Shown: positions 33,840-45,380 of the stretch, piece after piece
Numbering within the stretch: the stretch's first letter is position 1
Layout: the number at the start of each line of letters is the position of its first letter
From: Cornus controversa
Taxonomy: Eukaryota > Streptophyta > Magnoliopsida > Cornales > Cornaceae
NCBI GenBank assembly: GCA_026545225.1
Contig: CM048849.1
Location: forward strand, 16,127,541-16,191,540
Direction: 5' to 3'
Length of the DNA: 64,000 bases
Position numbers and translations under genes: made by a program
The notes under the pieces: model-generated
The model's input: the letters and a program-made list of their open reading frames with translations, nothing else
Databases searched by the model: none
Told to the model about the DNA's origin: nothing

Positions 33840-34318
33840 AGCTGAGGGACTCTTTTAGGAAGGCTATCCATATAGAAGTTGGAGATGGGATGTTAACATC
33901 ATTATGGTTTAGTGCAATCAGGTTGCTGTGTATTCTGCAGAAGTAGAACCGAGGACAGAGATCATTTATTCTTTGATTGTAGCTTTACAAGAAGAATATG
34001 GGGGTCTGTGGTGGTGAAATGTGCTATGCAGTGGAGTAATCAGGATTGGGATACTATTATTAATGGGCTAGCTTGACCCTTAAAGGCAAATCCTTAGTAT
34101 CCATTGTTCATAGGATGTCTCTTGCTGCTGTTGTGTATGAAATCTGGAAGGAAAGGAAGAAAAGAGTTTTTTTGTGAAGAATATAGAGATTGTGAAAGCA
34201 TTACTAAAGTGGTCATCCAAACAGTCAGATTTAAACTCTTCTTACTGGAGAGTTATAAGAGATCTAAGTTAATATGTGGTAGCAGCAGGAATGGATGCTC
34301 CCTGATTCTATTTTTTAA

Positions 34319-34549
34319 TAGGTGTTGTATGCAGAGAAGAGAGGGTGTTGTGTTGTTTGGGGCTGTGCCCATGAGAGGTTGTGTTGTTTGGGGCTGTGCA
34401 TGTGAGTAAGCATGAGTTGTTTGAGGCTTTGCCTGTAAAAGAAGGTGTGAGAGAAGAGAAGTGTAAAGAGAAGAGAGATATGTGGCGAGACATATCCATT
34501 TGTGTTGATTCTGCTGTGCCGAATGGAAGGGGGAAGTAATTTCCCAACA
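34319..34549 (+). repeat. LTR 3' fragment in the duplicated copy
   Basis: Matches the end of the 3' LTR from GGTGTTGTATG to TTCCCAACA, fused directly to LINE sequence (ATTTTTTAATAGGTGTTG junction at about 34318). It is followed by CATCA, the original target duplication. Confidence 0.88.
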
Positions 34550-34982
34550 CATCAAAACCACAAAAATCAAAAGAATGACAAGAGCTGAAAAGTAAACATA
34601 TAAATTAAACCTTTGAATACCCAATAAAAGAAAGACTGGGAAAAAATCTAGAACCCCTGAAACCAAAACAATACTTAATAAACCAAAAAAATGATGAATT
34701 CCACACAGAAAAAATATAACATCAAAACAATCGAATACCTCAAAAACCCATAAGCATGATTGGGAAAAAAAGCTAGGGAAAACAAGTTCCACTGACCTAT
34801 TAATTCCCAACAAAAATTACGTCATACAAATGAGCTGAACAATTTGCCATGTAATACAACATCAAAAAAATAAAATGAACTCCCAAACTTTAAGGCACGA
34901 ATGATAAAATGAACTCACAATTCAATACCCAACATAAACAAGATCACAACTGAAACCCATGACACAAAAGCACAAGAACATG

Positions 34983-35019
<37 letters not shown>

Positions 35020-35186
35020 TCACACGAGCATATATAGTAATAGTTATTTATATTATATACATGTTTATGTTAGTGTGAACTGAACTATAAAAAATTTAAC
35101 ACAGATCACATTCATAAACAGAAAAAACTGGCAAATGAAGATCAAGAAAGAATCCACCTAGTGTGAGAATCGGGGTTTAATCTCAC
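34550..35186 (-). other. Start of RRM gene intron 1
   Basis: Follows the RRM exon donor on the minus strand. It is AT-rich, with a (TA)n run at about 34987-35013. Together with 21386-21829, 28385-28591 and 31616-31783 it formed one continuous AT-rich stretch before the insertions and the duplication. No second exon of the RRM gene is readable here. Confidence 0.5.
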
Positions 35187-35414
35187 CGTTCGTCCGTCAT
35201 TAATGTGTCTGTCCTCGAGAACTCTATCAAGAATCGAAGGATCTGAAAAGACAACGAACCCGAACCCGAACCCTCTGGGCTTACCGGTGAGATTGTCCCT
35301 CATCACCACGGTCTGTAGAACCTCACCGTAGTTCCCGAAATAGTCCTTCAACACATCCTCTGACGTCTCCCAAGAAATTCCTCCGATAAACAGCTTACCC
35401 TGATCTGAATCCAT
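35187..35414 (-). CDS. First coding exon of a plant RRM (hnRNP1/Musashi-like) protein, partial
   Basis: ATG at 35414-35412 opens MDSDQGKLFIGGISWETSED, the usual start of plant two-RRM glycine-rich nuclear RNA-binding proteins. RNP2 is KLFIGGIS (residues 7-14). RNP1 reads RGFGFGFVVF instead of the family's RGFGFVVF, from a 6-bp duplication (TTCGGG) in the codons. The exon ends after DGRT at a GTGAG donor (35186-35182), where such genes often have intron 1. Read-through past the donor gives a stop near 35142. The rest of RRM1, RRM2 and the Gly-rich tail are not found downstream on the minus strand, so the gene is truncated, has an enormous intron, or is a pseudogene. Confidence 0.85.
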
Positions 35415-35732
35415 CACTTTCTCCCCATTGGAGATTCAGAAGTAGAAGAGGTGTTGGGCCCTGAAGAAGATGATATAGATAGAGAGTCATCCGAAGCGGA
35501 ACAAGGCTCGGTAACACTAAAGTTAACAACAATGCGCTGGTAGTTTCAAGCCAAACGCAAACCCAAACCCAATTGTGCGTATCCCACATCCAATATCCAA
35601 GAAGTAGGTATCCTTCAGGAAAGATCAAATAGAAGGAGAAGGCTGATGAAGATCGCTTAGTTTGATTGCAGGGCGAGAGCGACGGCTCGTGGAGAAGACG
35701 AAGACTCGGCTTGCGAAGGGAGAGAACGGAGG

Positions 35733-35767
<35 letters not shown>

Positions 35768-35880
35768 GGAATTTTTTTAGCAAGGGATTGCAGAGAGTAT
35801 TCAAACTGTAGTTTTAATTTGAGTGGTGGTTTAATGGCTGTGATTTAATCTGGGATTTAGTAGGCCGGTCACAATTGTTC
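35415..35880 (-). promoter_or_regulatory. Probable 5' UTR and promoter of RRM gene
   Basis: The GC content is higher than in the surroundings. On the minus strand a pyrimidine (TC)n tract is read from the GA run at 35737-35765, a common feature of plant core promoters and leaders. No clear TATA box is visible. A further T-rich tract at about 35887-35905 marks the return to AT-rich DNA. Confidence 0.45.
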
Positions 35881-36445
35881 ACAGCTGTTTTTTTTTTTTT
35901 TTTTAGTAAAATTAAGTGTATATTTGAAGATACTTTAAAATATATATTATATATATATTTCACCTTTTAGATACCTTCAAGCGCGGCTTCACTCTCTTAT
36001 TCTTCTTAAGAAAAAAAAATTTCAAAATCCACAAAATATTATTCTAATATCATATTTATCATTCTCTCTCACTTTATTTACAAGACAACACCATATTTTT
36101 TGAATCAACACTCTTTTACATTTTTTGTATAATCAAATCTTCTTTTCGAAGATTTATAATTATTTTTAAATAGGACTTGGAGATAGATGCATAGATTTGT
36201 AGAGAATTGTGGAAGTACTTAGTACTTTCTTCCTTTAAAAAAACAAGCACGGACACCACAAAGTAAAACTTGTGATCATTTTATTTAAAATAACTTAAAC
36301 GCGGTGACTAAAAATCACTTGTATGGGCTATCTAAAAGAAAAGTCATATTTCTTTTTGGTTAATTTATATATTTAATAATGTTACCATTGTCATGTTCCA
36401 AAATATAAGCAACAAGGTTTAATCTGAAATTCAATTGAAAAATAT
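35881..36445. other. AT-rich intergenic DNA
   Basis: No gene or bounded repeat seen. Upstream side of the RRM gene. Confidence 0.45.
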
Positions 36446-37410
36446 TTAATAATGTTATCCTCTTTGTATCAATTGCAAAAAAGAGTCTCTCCCATAATTC
36501 TCAACTAGACGATTGTATAGTTGGATTTAATTTTTAAATATATAAAATAAAAAAAAAAAGCTATGGGTGACAGGTGTTTGGTCTTTTTGTCGGTGATTCG
36601 AGGGATGTCGTGTTGCTCTGTTAAGAGAAAGGGTAAGGAATAAGATAAAATGAATCACATGCTAACATAGAAGGGCAAATATAACATTAGAAAATGTTTT
36701 TTTGTGGTTTAGGGACTTTTTCGTAATTTAATTTTAGAATAATAGGAAGAACTTTTGTGGAACGTAAATATCAACAATCTTTACCAAAACTTGCAATGTC
36801 GCAATTATATTGCAATCATTTGCAATTGCCCTTTACTTGATATATTTTCATTTGGGATAATTAGGCTTAACTTGCTCAGATTTATCAAAAATACATCCAT
36901 CTTTTTGGTCTTTTCAAAAATTACACTAACCTCTTCCATTTGGACAACATTAATAAAATATGTGACACTACAATTTTAACTTACACTTTGGTAGTATCAC
37001 ATTGACAAATGCTCTAAAAATGTAACCCTACCAAATCTGAAACTTTTATTATTTCCACCATTTTAACCTGATAGATTGTTTTATCTTTTTAAAAGGTGTT
37101 TTCACTTGTAACATATATAACATATTGTGTTCTTATTTTTCATCCTTTTAAGGGCATTCATTAATATATAATTTTGAGCTTTATTCTATCATGAACTTAA
37201 CAAACTTGCTCATCAGGTTATACAACTCGATAAAGTTCTGTTTTGTTCACGTTGACAAGGAAACCACACCATCTGATTATGGGGCGCCCATGAAATCTTC
37301 AAGACAAGAAACTTGTTCCCTCAAAGCTTCTGCAACATTTTCACTGGGTATGATTGTGAATCAAGGCTCTTAAAGTAGTTGTCACAAGGGTTCAAATTAT
37401 TGCCAGTAAT
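36446..37410. repeat. Duplicated non-coding block, copy A
   Basis: Matches 41368-42716 closely, starting at ATGTTATCCTCTTTGTATC. Copy B has about 390 extra bases (about 42062-42452). A 60-codon plus-strand frame (37191-37370, MNLTNLLIRLYNSIKFCFVH...) is open in both copies, but it is too short and isolated to call a gene. Confidence 0.75.
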
Positions 37411-37645
37411 ATGGAATTCAGAATTTGGAATCCAGTTTTCAACAATGAGGAATTCAGAATTCAGTTTCCAGCAATATGGAATTTGAAATCTGGAATTCAG
37501 TTTTCAGCAATGTGGAATTTGAAATCTGGAATTTAGTTTTCAGCAATGTGGAATTCAGAATTCAGATTTCAGTAATATGGAATTCAGAATTTGGAATTCA
37601 ATTTTCAACAATGAGGAATTTAGAATTCAGTTTTCAGCAATATGA
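37411..37645. repeat. GGAATTCAGAATT minisatellite
   Basis: About seven units of 30-36 bp of the form CAATATGGAATTC, then AGAATTTGGAATTCAG, then TTTTCAG, varying mainly by loss of one ATCTGGAATT block. No coding meaning. Confidence 0.85.
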
Positions 37646-39859
37646 TTTGAGTTTGTCTAAATACACATACTAGGATCAAGTGAAGCTATCATATGCTTTT
37701 CAAAATGATTATAACGGTGCATACTAAGCTTTGACAGTAAAAGAGTGCATATACTGGTTTCAGTGGGTCAAATTCTTATACATACATAGCAACAACTTCA
37801 TTTCAATAGAAATACATCAAAATAACAAAAACACATGCAAGAATGATTTCTTTATGTCTTGAGTCAAGCTAATGCAATCCAACAGAGTATATGTATGTTT
37901 TAACAATGAATAGTGCCCATTTGACGTTTTAACAAATCAGATTTTGGAATACAACTTACCTTTACGATTTGAACTCAAAACAGTACTTGATATGTGTAAC
38001 TAAGTGTGCTCACAACATCTACAGGCCAAGAGAATCAATGACATAAATTAAAGATCATTTAAAACCATGACAACAAGAAGTCTAAATTGGTCGACGCTGT
38101 TCACTCAACCCCCTTTATTTTTTTGTTTGTTTATGGTTTTAGGGTATTGAAATGAATTGCACCCTCTATTTTGACCTTAAGTCAGTTCAAATAGTCTCAT
38201 TATAGTGAGATATACTTGCTAAGCACAAATAAAAATAAAGTTAACCTCATAATCAATTTAGTATTAGACAGCAGCAGGTTATGTTATGACAGTTATTGTT
38301 CATGCTGAAATTAGGGGGTATCAAGTTATTAGTTTTCATAGCATACTCTAATACACCTTCCTCTTAGCAAAGACAGTCTTAATATACCAAATTACATTTG
38401 TCCAAGGCGTACGAGGCCTAAAATATCAGAACAAGCTTTTAAAGAGAATATACCAAGCTGAACGAAAGTCTGAGTAGTTGAGAAGGGATTCACAGAAAGA
38501 AAAGTCTTCTTCAAAACCTTGGTAGCTACATTGAGGATAATTCAAACTGAAGCCTATCACTGTAAGAGTTCTAGAGCCATTATCTGCCAAAGAAGATCAA
38601 GGTTCTTAATCATTATCAAGATCAACTTTGAAGACCAATATCAGATTTTGGAATACATCTTACCTTTATGATTTGAACTCAAAACAGTACTTGATATGTG
38701 TAACTAAGCGTGCTCACATCATCTATAGGCCAAGAGAATCAATGACATAAATTAAAGATCATTTAAAGCCATGACAACAACAAGTCTAAATTGGCTAACA
38801 TTGTTCACTCAACCCCTTTAATTTTTTATTTATTTGTGGTTTTAGGGTATTGAAATGAATTGCACCCTCTATTTTGACCTTAAGTCAGTTAAAATAGTTT
38901 TAGTATAGTGAGATACACTTGCTAAGCACAAATAAAAACAAAGTTAACCTCATAATCAATTTAGCATTAGACAGCAGGTTATGTTATGACAGTTACTGTT
39001 CATGCTAAAATTAGGGGTTTCAAGTTATTAGTTTTCATAGCATACTCTAATACACATTACTCTCCACAAAGACAGTCTTAATATACCAAACTACACCTAT
39101 CCAAGGCTTATTATGCTTCCCAGAAATCCTTCAATTCAGGTTGGATCACATAAAGCATTTTGACAGCAAAATAATGCATAAAAGAGATTCAGGATAGTCA
39201 TTCTGAGATGATGTTTCAAATGCTTGCTATATTAATGAATTTGTATATATGAGACCTAAAGAGATTTGTTTCTAATGACAACAAACTCATTAAATTAATC
39301 TAAATTAACCACAATAAGCTAATATATTCAAACAAAACAAATATGTCCATGCTTAATGCTCAGAGACTTACTTTAAGCAGCTATTGATATTTTAGAAATT
39401 GGTTACAAAATGGATGTAAAAATGATCAAGTAAATGTATTCAAACCATTTTTAAAGCTCGGTAGCTCAGGAAAGTATACTCACAATATTGTTTGTATCAT
39501 GACAATGGTTTTAGGCACCCAAACTCCAGCTACAAGATCTGCAGAATGGTCTCTAGCAACTTTGCTTCAAGTTGCTCATTAAGACTCGTTTCTGGGCTTA
39601 AAAATGGGACCAGGAATTGCCAGGGAACTGAATATTTAAGCTCTCCTGCCTCTATCTGATGGTGATACTTAGAGGAATCATATTTCACTCAAGTTTTTTC
39701 TCTCTATGCACCCCACCCAAGCTGCAATACACAGAGTTATACATATAGCTGCACAAGAGCCTTTCAAATGGCTATGAGAGGATAAGGTTGACAGCTGCCA
39801 ACTTGTCCTTTTGCTGAATTCAAAATTGACCAATCATTTGATCTTTCCTAAAAAGACAA
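37646..39859. repeat. AT-rich DNA with a 470-bp tandem duplication
   Basis: The block from 37937 (TCAGATTTTGGAATACAAC) to about 38410 recurs at 38641-39105, about 704 bp downstream, with scattered differences. The rest is AT-rich and shows no gene. Confidence 0.7.
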
Positions 39860-41367
39860 TGTCACGCCCTGATTTCCAACTCCTAGAATTCGAGGGTGAT
39901 TAAGTCACAAACCCATTTCAAAATTGTGGAAAGTTATCATAATCCCATTTTTAAGTATGCACAGCTCTGTAACACTCATCTCAATGGCCCACACATGGCC
40001 ACGCACACACCTAACCTTACTCATTCTGTTTATCAAGTTAGCTAAAGGTTGTGTTCAGGATCAGCCTCTTTCATTCAGTTGAAAATAAAGTTTCAGTAGG
40101 CTGAAGAAGTGCTCTAGAAATGCTTGTTTTATTCTGTATGTTTCAGGTGCCTAAAAGTGGACTTTCAACAAGCTGAAACTGCCTGGACCTGAATTCTTTG
40201 CTGTATTTACCTCAAGTACTCACCATGCATACAATTCATACTCAGATTGCTTTCCAAATCATCAAATCATATCATACAACATCGGAACATAAATAAAATG
40301 CTAAAATTTCATACATTCGGTGCTAAACATACATTTCATTAAGCCTCCTTCTAAAATCCACATTTTCACATAAATAATAGAAATCTTAAGATGCAAAGGA
40401 GAATAATCCAACTTAAACACAATTTTATACATTGTCCTCAATGCATTTCAAGTGCCAAACGTGGTTCATACATATCCATTCCAATACTTAAATCCAAATA
40501 CAAGTCTTGACAAATGCCCTAACATGGCATAAAAAAATATAACATAACGATGGTAATGAAAGGTAAATCCCATGACCCGAGCACTTCAAGCTCCATCAAC
40601 GACTGATGCCTTATCTGTAAAAATGATTGGGGGAGGGGGTGAGCACCACGACAGCTCAGTAGAGACACCCAACCAACCTATGCATCTACTCAACGTGACC
40701 TACATGAATACAAGCATGACATTCCTATACTACATGACATACTTCCAGTGCACGTAAAATGCTATCATGACATTCCTATGTTACATGGCATATGACAATA
40801 TGCACACTCAAGGTAATCTTAATTCAACATTCAATAAAATATATGCCCAAAAAAGATTAATTGAAATTAAAGGCCACATAAGCACAAACATGGATGTCAC
40901 AATTCAACAACGAAACATAACATCAAATCACATAAGTTTTGAAATCATACAAGGGTGGGAGTAGTTGTAGATCGCGGTCAAAAGATTTTTGAGCAATTTT
41001 CCCAAATATTCTACTTCATGGGCTAAAACTCGAGGGTCTAGACAAAACTCAAATATTCTACTTCTCGGGCTACTAACCCGAAGGTCTAGACAAACCCCTT
41101 GGCCAAGTTTCGGGCTCGGAGCCCTTTTTCATTTTTGACCTACTCACAAAATCAACAACCAATCACATAGGTTTCAAGAATGACAACACATACAATTTTA
41201 AGTGCATTATAAGCCACTTAATCCACATGCCAACACATGTAATTCCATGTATATCACAATGCAACAACTCCAATATTCAAGTGCATTATTAGCCACCTAA
41301 TTCACATGCTAAAATATGTAATTCCATGCATATCACAATGTAAAATTTGAAAGAAATAGTCATTCTC
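39860..41367. repeat. LTR-like non-coding segment starting TGTCACGCCC
   Basis: Begins TGTCACGCCCTGATTTCC, close to the start of the 45559 element (TGTCACGCCCCG). It includes a TAAAAATGATTGGGGGAGGGG then TGAGCACC block, and twice a CGGGCT...CCCGA then GGTCTAGACAAAC block (about 41030-41100). No matching end or target duplication was found; the right side runs into duplicated block B. Probably an LTR-like element of the same family that has lost its 3' end. Confidence 0.4.
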
Positions 41368-42716
41368 ACGCATGTTATCCTCTTTGTATCAATTGAAAAG
41401 AAGAGTGTCTCTCCCATAATTCTCAACTAGACGATTGTTAGTTGGATTTAATTTTTAAATATAAAAAAAAAGCTATGGGTGACAGGTGTTTGGTCTTTTT
41501 GTTGGTGATTCGAGGGATGTCGTGTTGCTCAGTTCAGAGAAAAGGTAAGGAATAAGATAAAATGAATCACATGCTAACATAAAAGGGCAAATATAACATT
41601 AGAAAATGTTTTTTTGTGGTTTAGGGACTTTTTTGTAATTTAATTTTAGAATAATAGGAAGAACTTTTGTGGAACGTGAATACCAACAATCTTTACAAAA
41701 TCTTGCAATGTTTCATTTATATTGCAATCACTTGCGATTGCCCTTTACTTGATATATTTTCATTTGGGATAATTAGGCTTAACTTGCTCAGATTTATCAA
41801 AAATACATCCATCATTTTGGTATTTTCAAAAATTACACTAGCCTCTTCCATTTGGACAACATTAATAAAATATGTGACACTACAATTTTAACTTACACTT
41901 TGGTAGTATCACATTGACAAATGCTCTAAAAATGTAACCCTACCAAATCTGAAACTTTTATTATTTCCACCATTTTAACCTGATAGATTGTTTTATCTTT
42001 TTAAAAGGTGTTTTCACTTGTAACATATATAACATATTGTGTTCTTGCTTTTCATCCTTTTCATTTTGACCCACGGAGACAGAGGATACAAAGCATGCAT
42101 ATCCCTCCTCTACAATCAATAATTTGTCTGAGTGCTACATTAGTGGTACCTTAGCCTTCACAAATAACTCAATACTTGCACAATATCAAAATCCTATAAT
42201 AGCAAACAACTTTGAGGGTGTTAATGCAACATCACCAACACTAGCTTAGCAATGAAGTATTCACTTGAAAAAAGCCACTTTATCCTCTATGTTATTCAAG
42301 TTACTCTTGAGTGCAAACAATTCTTTAGAGCCAAGTCTTCACAGACAATTCCGTAACTTACCTGGTCTGGAGTGGGGAGGTGGCCTTCATGAGTCTTAAG
42401 GATTAGTCTGGGCAAAATCTTGGATACCCTGGTTAATTAAAAAAAAAAAAGTTACTCTTATGGGCATTCATTAATATATAATTTTGAGCTTTATTCTATA
42501 ATGAATTTAACAAGCTCGCTCATCAGGTTATGGAACTCGACAAAGTTTTGTTTTGTTCACGTTGACAAGGAAATCACACCATCTGATTATGGGGTGCCCA
42601 TGAAATCTTTAAGAGAAGAAACTTGTTTCCTCAAAGCTTCTACAACATTTTCACTAGGTATGATTGTGAATCAAGGCTTTTAAAGTAGTTGTCACATGGG
42701 TTCAAATTATTGCCAT
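41368..42716. repeat. Duplicated non-coding block, copy B
   Basis: Second copy of 36446-37410, interrupted by an extra segment at about 42062-42452. That segment ends in AAGGATTAGTCTGGGCAAAA, then CCCTGGTTAATT and a run of A, the look of a short retroposed insertion. The same 60-codon frame (42501-42680) is open here too. Confidence 0.75.
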
Positions 42717-45380
42717 TTTTTCACTGTTGTTATGGCACTTGATCACTCCAAGTCCCATCCACTAGGGATGGTAAAATAGATCGTCTCGCCCTCTTTAACA
42801 TGGTTTAAAGACCCATTTAATGGTTTTAGGCCAGGATGGATTGTATAGTGAAAATCATATGAGTGCAGAGCGGGAATGGGGAAGGTCACCTTGCCCTCCC
42901 TTCCCAGTTTATAATGCAAAAATACTATACCTTATGTTAAATACAAATTACCTTTTTTTTTGTTGGAAAAATGTTAATGTTTATTTGCTTAATTTGGTAC
43001 AATTGTGTAAACTTTATAAGAATTTTTTTTTGATTTATATTCTTAGATATTATTTTTAAAAATTTGAGAGAAAAAATTAAAAAATAATAATTTGAGTAGG
43101 AGGTTAAATGGGATGGGGGTGCGGGTAAGGCTGCAAATGAACCAATTTGTTCACGAATAGCTTGTGCTCGTTCGTTAAGCAAATGAGTCGAACTCAAGTT
43201 TGCTTGGTTTCTAGGTTCGTTTAATAAACAAGCAGAACTCAAACAATAGTGGGCTCGACTCATTTAGGCTCGTGAACATAAGCTCGTGTATGCTCACGAA
43301 TTTATCATTTTTTTCAATATTCATGTTTAGTATATATTATAAAGATCAGCCCATATAAAACCCCATTAAAACGTATAGTTAAGCCCTCATCAAAATCTGT
43401 AACCCCATGTAAAAAAGTCCATGTTTACTTCACCAACTTATATACCCAGATACATTTAGAATTAAAAAATCTTAAATTATCTTCATGCTAATCCCCCACC
43501 GCTCACTATTTCACCAGTACATTTTTAGGTTTGTGATTTGTGAAGAGATGAGTAACAGTAGCGATGAAAATAGAAAGAGAGTGATGGATTAATCTCCAGA
43601 TATGCATATATATAATATATATACATGAATTTGTTTATATAATGTGAATATGTGTTTATATATATGAATCTTAGATTTGATATATGAAATTTGTTCAAAC
43701 TTTTGTTTGAATCTTGGTCTGTGTATAAGTTATATATATATATATATACATATATGCATGTATGTATAGCTGTACATACATATATATATATGTAGGGGCA
43801 AATTGCACCAATTTATATGTTGGAGGATTTTTGTTACACCCAGAAAAAAGAGAGGGAGATATTGTGCACCATTTTGAAACTAGAAGGGGGTTTATTGCAA
43901 CTATTTAGTTATGAACAATGTAATGCCTTATCTACTTGTAAATACTCGCTCGATCCTTACAAAAAGAACAAACTCAGTGCCAAAAAAAAAAAGTCAGATA
44001 TACGCAATGTTACCTCCGAACGCAAAAATCATCTAATACATTTACGTATATGATACCTAATATCGTCTAATACATTTACAACACCAACACCTTAAATGGA
44101 ATATTGAAAAATCTAGGTTATGTGGCTAGGCTTTAAATATCGGATTATTCCCTTTTTAGGCCATATCTAACTATTCAATATTGTGCTTATGCAATGATAA
44201 AAGCTAAATCAAGAATAATAAATATTTTGGTTTTAGGACACATGGAAGCATCTGCAAACATAAATATACAAATATGCAAAAAACATATCTATAACTATAT
44301 ACTAGTCAAATGTAAATGACACTTGTAATAAAATTCAAGAAGCAAGAAATTTCGATCTCCATCTGAAACAAGAAGTAGCTTAAAGAAAATAGGTTTCAAG
44401 AATGTTCAAACGACCATAACATTTTCTCATACATTGATCTATTTGTTATTTATTTATTAGTATGACACAATAAACCCATTAGTTATTATTTATTTATTAA
44501 TAAGCCTTGCAATGTGGATACAATATAGGCAAAATATCATACACACCAAACTCAGTAACCAAACAAAGTGATCAAGAATCACACAACAAAAATGGGAAGG
44601 CAAATACACTATACCACAAATAAATCAAGCAAAAAGACAAACGGTAAATATAATTCTCAATGAACAAAGCCCAAAAATCAATTAATGCACAAATAAAATA
44701 AAAAGATCACAAAATTTTAGTGCCTAAATATCATAGTTGAGTAAAAGACATCAAAATGACCTCGATGCACAATTTTCAAATAAAACCACTGCATAAATAA
44801 ATCAAGCAAACAAGAAGATGCCCAAGTAACTCAATTTAACCACAGGAAATTAGTATAATCTCAAATCCGTAAAATAAATCAAGTAAAAATAGAGAAAGGG
44901 CCAAGAAATTTGTCTACTAAACGAGTATATATATGAATAATAAGATATGATAAACAAGATAGAGAGGGGGAGGGGGGATAAGACAAAAACTTTGCAGCAA
45001 TATGTAAGAAATAGAATAGAAAGGGGTTCTTATATACATACTATATGTATATGTATGTACATATATATAACTTAATGTGAAGGAAGAAGAACATGCATAT
45101 TATAATGACCACAAAAGCTTTGAAAAACTATGTGACAGAATAAATGTCACATATAATATGTGAAGAAAATTATCAACTTACTCTATAATGTTTCCTATCT
45201 TGACATCTAGTTGCACCCCTTGATTGCCTATATTGTATCAGTTCTTTGAATCCAATTTGTCAATAATAAGATTAATATACTGCATATGCCAAAAAAATAC
45301 AGTGCTGTTAATGGTAATACTTATGACTTAAAAGAAATGATAACACAATATAGGGAGTAAAGAATCAAAATTAACATACT
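42717..45380. other. AT-rich DNA with decayed repeats
   Basis: No gene seen. At 43126-43300 a GCTGCAAATGAACC stretch followed by repeated GCTCGTGAAC/GTTCGTTTAA motifs looks like a decayed TIR element. (TA)n and (TATG)n microsatellites occupy about 43600-43795. Confidence 0.4.

Larger units (their letters stand above)
31784..34730 (+). repeat. Shrunken tandem copy of 23.65-31.78 kb
   Basis: From GTTTTGGCTAGTTTGAAG (31784) the sequence follows LINE copy 3 from about 23648, base for base with scattered changes. It then follows the 3' LTR end (34319-34549) and the LTR flank up to about 34727. Large losses remove the 25.74-26.52, 26.62-27.01 and 27.42-31.39 kb equivalents; small ones remove about 53 bp (at 32562) and 13 bp (at 32780). 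The left breakpoint joins the flank AAAAAATATA to mid-LINE, and the original flank resumes after the copy. This is a tandem duplication, not a new retrotransposition. Confidence 0.88.

Noticed and set aside
35395..35628. Minus-strand 77-codon frame over the RRM 5' UTR
   Set aside because: It overlaps the RRM start in another frame, is Leu/Trp-rich with no known domain, and lies in the probable leader.
36755..36979. 74-codon frame open in both duplicated blocks (MWNVN...)
   Set aside because: Hydrophobic AT-rich composition, no initiator context or homology. Its openness in both copies follows from recent duplication.
43600..43800. Possible regulatory palindromes in a TATATA/CATGTATG tract
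   Set aside because: A microsatellite; the palindromes follow from its composition.
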